Part shown: piece after piece, positions 14,594 through 27,839 of the stretch
Layout of the letters: every line of letters starts with the position of its first letter
Numbering within the stretch: the first letter of the stretch is position 1
Assembly (NCBI GenBank): GCA_965153355.1
Contig: OZ231126.1
Coordinates: 33,170,001-33,234,000 of the forward strand
Length of the DNA: 64,000 nucleotides
From: Flaccisagitta enflata
Lineage: Eukaryota > Chaetognatha > Sagittoidea > Aphragmophora
Direction of reading: 5' to 3'
Made by a program: the position numbers and the translations under genes
The notes under the pieces: model-generated
The model's input: the letters and a program-made list of their open reading frames with translations, nothing else
Databases searched by the model: none
What the model was told of the DNA's origin: nothing

Positions 14594-15410
14594 TTTTTGG
14601 GCAGAGATTCCGAGGGAGACGAAGTCCTGTAGAGCACAGGGGGACTTTCGTTCGTCCGTCCATTTGTGCATGCATCTTCCCCCTCTTCCCCCGCCCGAAT
14701 CTCAAATCAGACCTCTCAGGCCCCAAATCAGCTCACTCTGGCCTCAAGTTAGCCTTCCCAGGTATCAAATCAGCTCTCTTAGCTCTCATATCAGTTCTTT
14801 CAGGCCCCGAATTAGCCCTCTCCCGTCTCAAATAAATCCTCTCTGCTCCGGGATCAGTCTGACTGGGTCTCAATCTGAGTCAGAAGGATCTTATTTCATT
14901 TGAGACTCTCAAATAAGACCTGACAGACCTCAGTTCAGTCCTTTCAGGCCTCAGCCGTCTCACAGCCCCAATCTGCCCTCTACTCTGTTATCAGCCTCGC
15001 CAGATTTCACATCAGCCCTCCGAACTCAGGCCTGATATTGGCCTATACTACCTCTAGCGTTTCCAGGCCTCAGACTCCAAATCAGCCAAGCCCGACCGCA
15101 AGTCAGCCCTTGCAGGTTTGATATTTGTCTCCTCAGGCCTGAACCATGCTTCTTAGGCTTCGAAACAGCTTTTTCAAGCTTTAAAACAGCCTTCACACCA
15201 TCATGGGCTTAAAGCCCTTTCTTTATCAGTCCTTATCAGCCCCTCTTAACTTCCTCAGGCAGGAAGAAATAGGGTCCTCCTTTGTTCTACTGTACAGGAC
15301 TTCATCCCCTTTGGAACCGCTGCCCTGCTTCCTGTCACTCACAAACACAATCATTCATATTAGGGTAACGGGTATTGGTGACCGCATATTGACCATGGGC
15401 AACTGGTTGA
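14594..15410 (+). mobile_element. GGCAGCGGCC element with diverged 21-bp array
   Basis: TTTTTGGGCAGAGATTCCGA and GACGAAGTCCTGTAGAGCAC at the left return inverted near 15280-15327. The array (about 14695-15240) has about 25 units around CAGGCCCCAAATCAGCTCTCT, more diverged than at 9.8 kb. The family tail GGTAACGGGTATTGGTGACC follows. The outer arms match the 34.0-kb copy better than the 9.8-kb one, so at least two subfamilies exist. Confidence 0.8.
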
Positions 15411-16090
15411 ATGCCGCTTCGCGCGCGCCATTTTGGATTTTGCATTCAAGTAACGGCCTAGCAAATGAAAGGGCAAAGCCGTGAGCGTGCTTGTGTTTAC
15501 ATGTGCTTTCATTCCCGTCTGCTCGTTCTCGCACTGTCTAGCGCACCGTGTCCCAGATGCCAACTTCGTCTCGAGCACATGTGCGCGTTTTTTCCTCGTT
15601 TTTCGGTTCGATGACGAATTTTGAATCGAAAGATCCAAGATATCAAAGATAAAAATCCGCTAGGTTGTCATTTCTCCTCTTCACGCTTTTGGTATTTTTC
15701 CGGACCGGTGATAGACGAGATCGGGGGGGGGGGGGTTAGAGAAAGAGAGGTGACATAGGATGCTAATGGTGGAGCTGCTTGTGTTAGAATGGTGACATTA
15801 GTTGTAAGAGGGAAAGAGGGTATCATCGGAACTGATGAGAAATGCAAATGGAGTTAAATTGGTTAAGCGGAGGAAGGATTCGGTAGAGATTATGAGAACG
15901 GAAAGGTTTCGTAAGCTAGCTATGGTGTTTTTGAAAAAGGCATTATTACAATGGGATTGATAGTTGAAGATATTAAGTATCGGAGGAGGTAATGAAGATG
16001 GTAAGCCACCGGGTGGTGTAGTTGCGAAAGCGATAGTTATTATGGGGGTGAATATCGGAAGAGCCAAAGAAGTTGACTGTAACGCAGATA
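15411..16090. other. Unannotated sequence
   Basis: Includes a 14-base G run near 15723. No gene or repeat is recognised. Confidence 0.45.
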
Positions 16091-16861
16091 CAGGGTGTAC
16101 CAACTCAGTTGTAACATAAAGAATCGATGTATCTCTGCTTCTAAAAAAGATAATGTAATTCTGAAAAAAAGTTTTAAAGAGCTTTTGAAAAACGATTTTT
16201 GCTCAATAAGAGGGAAATGATGGGAAGGTATTAACAGTCATGGAAAAATGGCTTGGAAGTACATGCTTTTTTTCAACCATTTTGCCATTTTTCATTGATC
16301 TCCTATGACAACTACTCTTTGTTTAGCTATTATCTGTAAATGATTTGATAAAACATGAAGAGTTGGACACAAATTAAAGGTATCCTGCATAGTGAAAGAG
16401 ATTTGATAGAAAAATTCACATTTTTTTGAAAAAAATAGCATGATATTTGTCAAATTCATGCCTTGGAAAATCGAGTTGTTTTTTTTAAATGTGGTTTTGA
16501 AGAAAGAAAAAAGAAAATCTTCAATATTTTGAGGATGTTTTTTTATGGGGCCAAAAACTACTGCAAAAATTCTTTAATTTGGGACCAATCTCAGGTCTCT
16601 AGCTCAATCCGTTTAGAAATGAGAGCTTCTCAAAGAAAAAGTGTCTATGAGCAATGTCAGCCAAAATTGCAAATTGAGAAATAGCTGCATTATTTCAGGT
16701 TGTGAATGTGTAAAATTCTTTTGTGGACGGAAAAATTTTATTAGCATGAGCAAAAATCGTTTTTTAAGAGCTCTTTGGAACTTTTTTTCAAAATGGGATT
16801 ATCTTCTTTAGAAACAGAGATACATCGATTCTTTATGTTACAACTGAGTTGGTACACCCTG
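16091..16861. mobile_element. CAGGGTGTAC fold-back element with TA duplication
   Basis: The ends CAGGGTGTACCAACTCAG and complement are flanked by TA on both sides. The two arms pair through ATAAAGAATCGATGTATCTC and GATAATGTAATTCTGAAAAA over more than 100 bp. The interior (16583-16630) has the ACCAATCTCAGGTCTCTAGC module. It is related to the element at 61141-62929, which shares CAGGGTGTAC and AATTCTGAAAAAA. TA targets suggest the Tc1/mariner-like group. Confidence 0.9.
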
Positions 16862-16963
16862 TAGTGATTAGGGAAAGAGAGAGAGGGTAAATGAAAATTC
16901 GGCTACTGATGATGAGTGTTGCGATTTTCAAACGGAGCAGCTCTCTATAGTACTAAACAACTA

Positions 16964-17230
16964 AACAAGTGACGCGGCGTTACAATATCGTTGCGGACGA
17001 GCGGGCAGCGGCGTCCAACCTCCATCCATACCTCATGCCCAACCCCCCTCCCCCCACACATAAAAAAAAGATTCAAAAGGCTCGTTTTCAACGTGGCTCA
17101 CGGACCAACGAACTGACGGACCAACGGACGGACTAAGCCTCTTGTAGAGTGTCTGCACAAGTGTCTGTCTGTCTGTCTCTCTGTTTGCCAGTCTGGAGTG
17201 TCTGTCTGGAGTTGTGTCTGCAACTAAGAA
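16964..17230 (+). mobile_element. AACAAGTGAC-subfamily hairpin-ended element
   Basis: It starts AACAAGTGACGCGGCGTTAC (5' hairpin GTGAC/GTTAC), then CAATATCGTTGCGGACGAGC. A C-rich stretch and a GACGGACCAACGGACGG core follow. It ends near TGTCTGCAACTAAGAA. A short TGTC run near 17160-17180 interrupts the 3' hairpin. Confidence 0.8.
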
Positions 17231-17874
17231 TCAATTCAAAATGTCACAATAAGATAGTGAAATTGTTTATGAAGCACGTTCGTCCATCCAACTGTCTAAT
17301 TATACAAGTCTTCCTTGCCAGTTGCCAGTCACAATTCATGATCTCTCCTTCGCAATCATGACTCAAAGAACTCAAAATAAAACAAACTCAATGAAAATGA
17401 ATAACTCCGGTTTTCACTTTTTTATGGAGTTGGGAGGAAAGTCTTTTTTTTTTCTTTCGGCCGCTGTCACTTTAAATCGTTTTCCCGCCAAAAATAGGGT
17501 TTTAACCGAGAAAGAATAGAACCAAAAGAAGAGAAAGAAAGGAACGAAAAATATGAAAAAAGGCGGCCAAAATCATAAAGAAACTGTGAAGGTCAAAAAT
17601 TGGGCAGAGTCGTGGAAGAAATTGATGGTTCATCTGGCTGCATGGGGCAGACGCACATTTGAGCGCGCATTTTCTTTCTTTTATTTCGGACAAGTTTCTG
17701 TGTATGACGGCATGCCTGGACACTGCTTGTCAGTTGTCGTTGGCGTGCACTCGATTCTTTAAGTCAATTAATGGGCCCGTCGGTGCAAACCTTTTTTTTT
17801 CGTTTTTGGTATTCTCATTGACACTACCTCAGATTCTACAAAACTGCTGAATTACTCTTTCCTAGTTTTTTTAA
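17231..17874. other. Unannotated sequence
   Basis: I see short frames only and no family assignment. Confidence 0.4.
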
Positions 17875-18070
17875 AGTCGCGTGCTTGTGAATTTATGCCA
17901 CGTTACGTGGGTTCGTTCGGTTATTCAATCAGTTCTCTCATTCATAACACTCGTGCGTTGGGAAGGCGGGTTTTGCATCAATACCCCTGCCCAAAATGCT
18001 TGATTAGCCTATTGCATCACAAAGCTACCCGCACGAGACTTGGGTATAAGTGAGTATCAGGCCTTGTTTT
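17875..18070 (-). mobile_element. AACAAG element, decayed copy
   Basis: On the plus strand TTTAAAGTCGCGTGCTTGTG begins the copy and GGCCTTGTTTTT ends it, with CCCCTGCCC, AATGCTTGATTAGCC and ACCCGCACGAGACTTGGGTA between. The 5' subterminal word is AGTCTCGTGC, one step from AGTCGCGTGC. Confidence 0.7.
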
Positions 18071-19222
<1,152 letters not shown>

Positions 19223-19274
19223 CAAATATCAAAGCTTTGCGTAATTATTTTACGTTAATGACATTTTTGTTGTA

Positions 19275-19451
19275 CAGTTGAACCCCGCTCAAACGGATTT
19301 CAGGGGACTAATGATTTTTTTCTGTTATAGGCGGACTTCTGTTATTGCTAACAAAGGAAATAAAAGAAATTAAGTTGAAGGGACTATGAATTTGCATCTG
19401 TTATAGGCGGAATTTTGTTGGTGGCGGGTCCGTTGGAGTGGGGTTCAACTG
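19275..19451. mobile_element. TA-flanked 177-bp MITE, CAGTTGAACCCC ends
   Basis: The ends CAGTTGAACCCCGCTCAAAC and a near complement are flanked by TA (19273-19274, 19452-19453). CTGTTATAGGCGGA occurs twice inside in direct orientation (about 19322 and 19399). The end sequence and TA target resemble pogo/Tigger-type MITEs; that family call is inference. Confidence 0.85.
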
Positions 19452-19757
19452 TACGTGGATGACGAAGGCAAAACACTACTCTCATGTAAATTGTGATAGT
19501 GGAAACGGACATTTATCATCTCATCTAATCGCTTAACTTCGGTTGTCAACCACTCATCTCCCGAAGATTTTTTTTTCTTTTTTTTTTTTTTTTTGAAAGG
19601 GCTGTTTTGCAAGATTTCTGAATCCGCCAACACGCAATACGCAACTCACGAAAAAAGTAATCCGGTCCGTTAACTGTTTAGGATTACATACCACCATCAG
19701 GCTAGGTTGAAACTAATGATAGTGAAGATAAAATACTACAATTCTGCGTCTTTCATC

Positions 19758-20612
<855 letters not shown>

Positions 20613-21438
20613 CTTTCATCAAATCATTTCTCTAACGAAATTGTCCAGCAAAGCTGAACCATGAGCCACCTATGATTATCGCGTCATTGATGAAGAATTG
20701 TCATTTGACTCCATGAAAACAATGATCAATATGAGGTTGAGCGGTAGTTTTTGCTTTACGTATACTTAGTAATCAAGAGAGAGTGAAAATTGTTTCTTTT
20801 TTTGTGCATCGCAGTGTTGCAACATTTACATCGGCTGGTTGCAGTGACCATGACCTGGTACTTAGTTTACCACACCCAGCAAACTTCCCTGCACCACCAC
20901 GCAAAGTGTCACTCCAGGCGTCGGCGGCGTTATCAGCATCAGCAACTTGGAAGTCATTAATGCCACACCACTCGCGAGATCCTGTCCAAAGAATGTGCCA
21001 TTGAGTTTCTTCGGGATTTTGCTTCATTTACACTCGCTAAATATAACTGTCAAGTTCCATCAATACTCTTGCCGGATCGGCACCAGACCCACTATGTTAT
21101 TTAACAAGAAAGGGGGAAAAACGGTTCCGTTTTCTTTTTTACGCATGGCTTCTACATGATTCTGTATGTGTAAAAGTGAATGTATGTGCGAATATGCGGT
21201 GCAAAGGCGTTTTTTCTTGTATTTGTGTGTGCCTGTGTATTAGTCGGTGTGACGAGTGTGATTTCGAGTGTTTGTCTGTTTATACTGATAGGTATGCACA
21301 ACGGTGCGCTACTGTGTTACTTAGAGATGAGAGTGACGCGGCTTTTCAATCAACACCGATTTTTGGCGATTTTCCATCATCACCACCGTTTTTTCCGTTT
21401 TTTCGAGTGATTTCCTAGCTGCAGTTATTTCCTATTAC
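20613..21438. other. Unique sequence with a possible exon
   Basis: No transposon features are recognised over about 800 bp. Composition is more balanced than the surroundings, and it holds the only Trp-rich non-repetitive frame in this part of the window. Confidence 0.4.
20773..21027 (-). other. Candidate exon, 84-residue open frame
   Basis: The minus-strand frame has no low-complexity bias. It contains ETQWHILWTGSREWCGINDF and AWSDTLRGGAGKFAGCGKLS, with six Trp and three Cys. I do not recognise a domain. On the plus strand a pyrimidine tract followed by GCATCGCAG (about 20796-20813) could instead be a splice acceptor for a plus-strand exon. Neither reading is decided by the sequence; chance is a real alternative. 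Confidence 0.17.
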
Positions 21439-22179
21439 CAGGCCTTAATTTAGTGATTCTGTTTAGCCTGCACGCCGGGCACGCTCCTCAGTATTTCAGC
21501 GTGCCTGACAGAGGATGAGTGTGCCTGGCTTTCAACCTCTCTACTTCATTCACACTGAACTCTTTCATACAATGATACAAACATACATAATAAAAGCGAT
21601 TTCTCTAGGACTTGTGCATTCAAAAAATTCAAAAAATTAACATTAAACACAAATTCGTCATGTTGATAATTTTCTTTATGTTTTATCCACAGATATAGGA
21701 AATTTTGAACTCTCCTTTGAGAATAAATGAACAAATGAATCAATTCACAAATGAACAAATAAATGAGTCAAAGAATCCAAGATCCATGATCCATTCATTT
21801 GATTAAGTTCTTAATTCAAAAGATTCAAGAGATTCAATTCCATTTTCATAAAATGAAGAGAAATAAATAAACCAGTCAATGGAAAAATGAATGAGTCAAT
21901 GGAAAATAAATTAGTGAATGAAAGAAGAAATCCATGAATGAAAAAATGAATGATCAATGAATGAATGATTGAATGAATGAATGTATGGATGAACAAATCA
22001 AAGATTTAAATGAATCAATGATCTATCTTTTAGCAATCAAATAGAAAATGTTAATCTTAATAAAAGTCAGTTAGCATGATATGATGAGTGCCAGCCGGGC
22101 ACGCCATCAGCAAAAACAACATTCCCAACAGTAGAACAGAGTGCCTTGGGCATGCGGGCACGCTCTAAATTAAGGCCTG
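21439..22179. mobile_element. hAT-type MITE, CAGGCCTTAATTTAG ends
   Basis: The ends CAGGCCTTAATTTAG and exact complement are flanked by CCTATTAC and TCTATTAC (8 bp, one difference). The subterminal parts repeat GCCGGGCACGC and GTGCCTGGC-like words, and the middle is AT-rich with GAATGAAT-type repeats. No transposase. Confidence 0.92.
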
Positions 22180-22473
22180 TCTATTACGAAGTATGAAAAT
22201 ATATGATGAAAAATGAATTACGTATATTATAGTTTTATCTGAATTAAGTAAGCACTAATGTAGACAAAAATTGTGTGCCAAATTGTTTTTTTTTCTTATT
22301 TAAAGCTCTAGGTAAGATGAAAATAACATTCTAACATTGGCATAAGCATGACATAAAGAAAAGTTGGCTCTTATTTAGTGCACCATTCTTAGACAGCATC
22401 TTTTTTCCTCAACTATGATGTTGTGATGAGTTAGCATATGATTACAAATTAAAGAAGAGGATAGTTTTTTTTA

Positions 22474-22621
22474 TTTTTAATCGTGTGCACGCGACTCTAC
22501 AACCCACTCTGTCCGTCTGTCCGTCTGTCTGTCGGTCTGTCGGTGACACTTAGCTTCACTTAGCTTTTTCGCCGCTCCTGCCCACCCGCACGCGACTTTG
22601 GCTCGTGTATACGGCCTTGTT
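22474..22621 (-). mobile_element. AACAAG hairpin-ended element
   Basis: Read on the minus strand it is AACAAGGCCGTATACACGAG, then AAGTCGCGTGCGGGTGGGCA, a short GACAGACGGACGG core and the 3' hairpin AGTCGCGTGCACGCGATTAA. It is compact (about 148 bp) and nearly complete. Confidence 0.85.
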
Positions 22622-22721
22622 CTTGTACTTTTAAAAACTGTATGTGCCATCTAAATTTTTTTCACAATGCTCCTAAAAAGACGAAAATACAGAGACCTTA
22701 CTCACAAAGTCTGACTCTGAG

Positions 22722-23686
22722 CAGGCCTGAGCTATATAGCATTTTTGTCAACTATACAATACCAATACAATACTTTCAAGTATTGGGGCAATACAATACA
22801 ATACCAATACAATACAATATCCATTAAAATTGTATACAATACATTATCATAGCATACAATACAATACAATATATATATGATTTTACATAGTTTTGATAAT
22901 AAGTAATAAGTAGTAATATATATTAGATGATATACTATATACTATTTACTATATACTGTATACTATATACTATAATTTAAAAAAAATAAAATAATTTTGA
23001 TTATCATATGAATATTTTGTTATATAAGAATGGCTAAAAAAAATTCATATTTTTTTTCATTTTGATAAAAATTTTATTTCATTTTTTGTTATTCTGTCTT
23101 TATCCCTAGTATTTTTTTTTCTACACTTATATATTTGTTTCTTTCTTTGTCTAGATCTGATTCTGTCTTTTTTATTTTTTGTTTGTTTGTTTGTTTGTTT
23201 GTGTTTTTTATTATCTTTCCCTGTCTCTCTCTCTCCCTCCTGTAGATTCTTTATTTTCTTCCTCTTCCTTCTTTTCATCCTTCCAGCTTTTAACCACTGA
23301 TTATTTCTTTCATAGATTTTTTATTCCTCTTCTTTTTCTTTATATATACTTCCAACCCACCTAATCTGTCATAAGTTCTTCCTCTTCCTCTTTTCATCCC
23401 TCACCCAGTTCTACTTTCAGCCAATCCTCCTCTTTTCTTTTTATCTTTCAGCTTCTCCACTTCTTTTGTTCTCCCTCAGACCTAGGAATGCTTTTCCTCT
23501 TCCTCTTCATCTGCTTCAGTCTTCCTCTTATATATTTCACTTTCCTCAGATCAGCTTTTTTGTAATATTGTATAGTATTGTATTGTATTAGTAAAATAAC
23601 AAAATAGACTACATGTATTGGGAAAACCCAATACACAAGAATATTGTAAACCCAATACCAATACCCAATACAATCGCTCAGGCCTG
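22722..23686. mobile_element. hAT-type MITE with perfect 8-bp target duplication
   Basis: ACTCTGAG flanks both ends (22714-22721 and 23687-23694). The ends are CAGGCCTGAGC and GCTCAGGCCTG. CAATACAATACC repeats lie inside each end in inverted orientation, as in the 19758 copy. The centre is AT- and pyrimidine-rich without coding frames. Confidence 0.94.
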
Positions 23687-23771
23687 ACTCTGAGATGGCA
23701 TCATTGACACTATGGTCAAATGAGTGACTTATGCTTTTAAAACGAAAAAAAAAAATATGCTTTTAAAACGA

Positions 23772-24186
23772 AACAAGGCCAACACCTATAAGTCGCGTGC
23801 GAGACTTACAGACAAAGAGTGACTTAGAATGACTTAGAATGACTTTCAATGACTTAGAATGACCTAAAATGACCAAAATTGACTTAAAATGACTAAAAAA
23901 AACAAAAAACCAAAAATAACTTAAAATAACTTAAAATGACTTAAGATGACTTAAAATGACTTAAAATGACTTAGACTGACTCAAAATGACTTATAATAAC
24001 TAAAAATGACTTAAAATGACTTAAAATGACCTAAGAGTTGACATTATAGTACAAAAAAGTAAAGTGTGACGGACGACAGACGGACCGACGGACGGACGGA
24101 CGGACGGACCGACGGACGGACGGACCGACGGACGGACGGACCGACAAAGCGGGTTGTAGAGTCATGTGTACGTCTGACTAAAAAAA
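23772..24186 (+). mobile_element. AACAAG element with decamer core (AATGACTTAA)n
   Basis: It starts AACAAGGCCAACACCTATAA, where AGG pairs with CCT, followed by AGTCGCGTGCG. The core is about 20 copies of a 10-bp unit AATGACTTAA (23817-24033). A GACGGACGGACGGACC block follows and the end is GTCTGACTAAAAAAA. The same 5' end and core recur in reverse at 52931-53255, defining a subfamily. Confidence 0.87.
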
Positions 24187-24194
24187 GGTATCTT

Positions 24195-24233
24195 TTCTCT
24201 CTCTACTCTCTCTCTCTCTCTCTTGTCTCCTCT

Positions 24234-24320
<87 letters not shown>
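24195..24320. repeat. (CT)n microsatellite
   Basis: CT units with a few interruptions near the left end. Confidence 0.95.
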
Positions 24321-24639
24321 CTGCCTTCTTCCTCTTCTTCTAATTCATCATTTCTTTTTTTTTTTTTCATTCTTGTTAATGAAAATGGAATTGTTGCTTA
24401 CAATGAATATAAGAGGATGATACAAGTCAACGATGTTGTTGGCTTATCTCATGTTAGGTAAAACACAGAGGCGTTGAGTAAAGCTGGTATCAGGTACTGT
24501 TTCATGGTCACCAAAGCAACCTCAGAATTGTGGATTTTTTTGTCCCCGACGAACAGTTTTTGTCGATGGACTATGAGGTGGACCTGATGTGTAGTCTTTT
24601 ACTCTGTTACTCTTTAACTCTAATACTTTAAAACCCTCT

Positions 24640-25300
24640 CATATCTTTTGAACCAGACTTCAGATTTTTATGAAACCTTGCTGGTGTTGTTTATAGGTCA
24701 ATAGGAGCTTGTGTACCAATTTTCAAAAAAATTCATAAACTTTTACTACCCTTTGCCTATTATTTTTGTAGTAATGTTTAACTGGGACTTAGGCGGTTTA
24801 CATAGGTAGAGGGTAGTAAAAGTATGGGAATTTTTTCTAATTTGGTATACAAGTAGAGAGTGGTAAACAAACAATCCCTGCAAAATTCGAACTAGATCTG
24901 AAGTCTGGTTTATAAGATATTAGCTTATTAATGTAGTAATATGTTACTAGGACTTAGGCAGTTTACATAGGCAAAGGGTAGTATAGTTATGTGAATTTTT
25001 TTCTGATTTGGTATACAAGTAGAGGGTAGTAAAAAAACAACCCCTGCAAAATTCGAATTAAATCTGAAGTCTGGTTTATGACATATTGCCTTATTAATGT
25101 AGTAATATGTTACTAGGACTCTGGCAGTTTACACAGGCAAAGGGTAGTAAAGTTATGTGAATTTTTTTTTGATTTGGTATGCAAGTAAAGGATATTAATT
25201 GAACAGCCTCAGCAAAATTTGAATAAGATCTGAAGTCTGGTTTAAAAGATATTAGCTTATTAATGTAGATGTATGTTACTAGGACTTTGGCAATTTATAT
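24640..25300. repeat. 166-bp tandem repeat with an inverted leading copy
   Basis: The word GACTTAGGC/GACTCTGGC/GACTTTGGC starts at 24785, 24951, 25117 and 25283, a constant 166-bp spacing. Each unit contains GGTAGTA, TTTGGTATACAAGTAGAG and ATCTGAAGTCTGGTTTA. The stretch 24650-24765 is an inverted, diverged copy (CCAGACTTCAGATTTTTATG, ACTACCCTTTGCCTAT). The array runs out into a TA microsatellite. Confidence 0.9.
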
Positions 25301-25301
25301 A

Positions 25302-25305
<4 letters not shown>

Positions 25306-25376
<71 letters not shown>
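25306..25376. repeat. (TA)n microsatellite
   Basis: Pure TA directly after the 166-bp array. Confidence 0.97.
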
Positions 25377-25379
<3 letters not shown>

Positions 25380-26143
25380 CAGGCCTCTTTTTAGAGCGAG
25401 ACCGCGAGCCCGTGGCTCTCTATTTTGCAGTCGGGCTCTCTGATTTTGCTGGTTCTGAGCCCGGCTGGCTCTCTCAAAATTGAAACCATTTTTGAACTCA
25501 AATCGATTGGAAGATTTTTGTAAAATCATGAGAAGAAATCCCAATTCATAAGTTATGAGTGACTAAAATGAACTTCTACTATAGTCACCTTGTCAAATGT
25601 AGAATTGATCAACAAGTAAAGCATCTCCTTTTTCATGTAATATTATCATTATTTTGATGGTTTAAAAAAAAGGGTTAGCATGTGATGATCTTTGCTTTCT
25701 TTAAAACCTACTTATTTCTAATTTGAGAGAGAGGAAAAATTATCATTGAAAGATGAGTGTCATGAAGCTCTCACATTTTTAAAAAATAGAGCAAAATTTG
25801 CATGTTTGCACGCTACTCTGTAACCCACTATGTTGGGCGGTCTGTCCATCTGTTGGTCTGTCCGTCGGTTGGTTGGTCCATTCATTAGTCCATCTGTTGC
25901 TCTAGTGATCGGTGACATTGTTTTTTTTTCTCATTGTGCATTTAAAGGTGATGTCAATGTCACTTCTCATGCCCAAATGTTTTCTAGCAAATCTCCTCAC
26001 TACCCCTGACCGCCCACACACAATTTATGTAGCCTTCCATCCAGCATTGTTTTTTTGCCGGGCTCGCTGTTTTTCCGTCGGGCTCTGTAAAATTGTGAGG
26101 AGAGAGCCCGGTTGGCTCTCCCAAAAAATTCACTAAAAAAGGC

Positions 26144-26146
<3 letters not shown>
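25380..26146. mobile_element. CAGGCCT-ended hAT-like element lying between two TA runs
   Basis: The ends are CAGGCCTCTTTTTAG and CTAAAAAAGGCCTG. GGGCTCTC and GAGCCCGG.TGGCTCTC words recur subterminally on both sides. It lies between two TA microsatellites, which hide any 8-bp duplication. A decayed reversed AACAAG element (about 25796-26020, GTCGGTTGGTTGGTCC core) sits inside. Confidence 0.7.

Positions 26147-26211
<65 letters not shown>
26147..26211. repeat. (TA)n microsatellite
   Basis: Pure TA abutting the element end. Confidence 0.97.
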
Positions 26212-26215
<4 letters not shown>

Positions 26216-26534
26216 GACTTTTGCTTGAATAAGCTAGTCTTTCATTCTTCTCCAAATTTACATGGATGAACTCATTCTCCTTATACTGGATCGTTTATGA
26301 AGTTTAAGGCTCTTTAATGACAATGTTTATCGTCCTTTTTCGTCTTAGTATATTGTTTTATACATTTTATACTAATTTTCTCATTTTTTATGCTGTTACA
26401 GACGTCTCTTGATGAGCTAAATAGTGAAACGCGTCAGATGTTCTGCATTTTTCACTTTCATGACTAAATTCGTTATCATGCATCTTTCTTTCCCATTAAA
26501 ACTCACGCAATTTTGAAAATTGTCTTCATTTTTT

Positions 26535-26538
<4 letters not shown>

Positions 26539-26629
<91 letters not shown>
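26539..26629. repeat. (TA)n microsatellite
   Basis: Pure TA. The 330 bp before it are AT-rich with nothing recognised. Confidence 0.97.
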
Positions 26630-26631
<2 letters not shown>

Positions 26632-26703
26632 ATTGGAGTTAATAAATTTTTTTACTTGCTCATTCATTACATTCTGATTTCTTTTCTTTAGGTTTGCCAT
26701 CAT

Positions 26704-27093
26704 GGATTTCCAGATTCATCTTCAGCTACTGTCATCATCTTCAGCTACTGTCATTATCTTCAGCTATTGTCATCATCTTCAGCTACTGTCATCATCTTCA
26801 GCTACTGTCATCATCTTCAACTGTTGTCATCATCTTCAACTACTGCCATCATCTTCAACTACTGTCATCATCTTCAACTACTGTCATCATCTTCAACTAC
26901 TGTCATCATCTTCAACTACTGTCATCATCTTCAGCTTCTGTCATCATCTTCAGTTATTGTCATCATCTTCAGCTATTGTCATCATCTTCAACTACTGTCA
27001 TCATCTTTAACTACTGTCATCATCTTTAACCACTGTCATCATCTTTAACTACTGTCATCATCTTTAACTACTGTCATCATCTTTAACTACAGC
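26704..27093. repeat. 19-bp minisatellite, about 20 copies
   Basis: The unit is ATCATCTTCAACTACTGTC. Variants (CAGCTACT, CAGCTATT, TTAACTACT) are clustered along the array, so neighbouring units are most alike. The three forward frames are all open because 19 is not a multiple of 3. One isolated unit recurs at about 27986-28007. Confidence 0.95.
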
Positions 27094-27662
27094 CCTGTCC
27101 CTTGATGACGGCCCCATGGGGACCCTTCAAATTTGTCCCTTATCGCGGGGCATCGTTATCATGAAAAACTATTTGACTAGCGGATTGATGCTACCGTAGC
27201 ATCCACTATTTCTTGATTTAATTGGTGTCTGCATGTTTCTTCATTTTTTAATAGATAAGTGTTAATAATTTAGATAATTGATAAAAAGTATGCATAGTGG
27301 TGTGCAATATCATATATATATAAATATTTTGCAAATTTGATTACTACTTTATATCTGCACACAAGGTAAACATTGCATGATAGTGGGTTGATGAAAAGCC
27401 AAAGGTTTTTTGAGAAGATGTGCCTTTAGGAAAGTCAGGTAGGCAAAAGAATCATCTGTGATATTCTTTATTGAACAAAAAAATTGAAGCTCACAGGTTT
27501 TTTGCAACGCCTCTTATCACTCATTCTGACTTGACAATGTGTGTGTGTAAAATTCAATAAGTTCTTTGATTATTCATGCTAAATTTAACAAAAACATTCC
27601 CTTCTCGCACAATGGTAACAAGAAGAAATGATTTGACCTGTCAAATGCTCCACTCCTTAATT
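27094..27662. other. Unannotated sequence
   Basis: GATGCTACCGTAGCATC near 27188 is a short palindrome. The rest is AT-rich and unassigned. Confidence 0.4.
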
Positions 27663-27757
<95 letters not shown>

Positions 27758-27770
27758 CTCTCTCTTTTTC
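27663..27770. repeat. (CT)n microsatellite
   Basis: CT units with two interruptions at the right end. Confidence 0.97.
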
Positions 27771-27839
27771 TCATTGGTGGATCAGTCAGTTTTCCGCTAT
27801 CAAAGAGTTTAGGGTCATTTGGGCCCAAAATATTTGACC

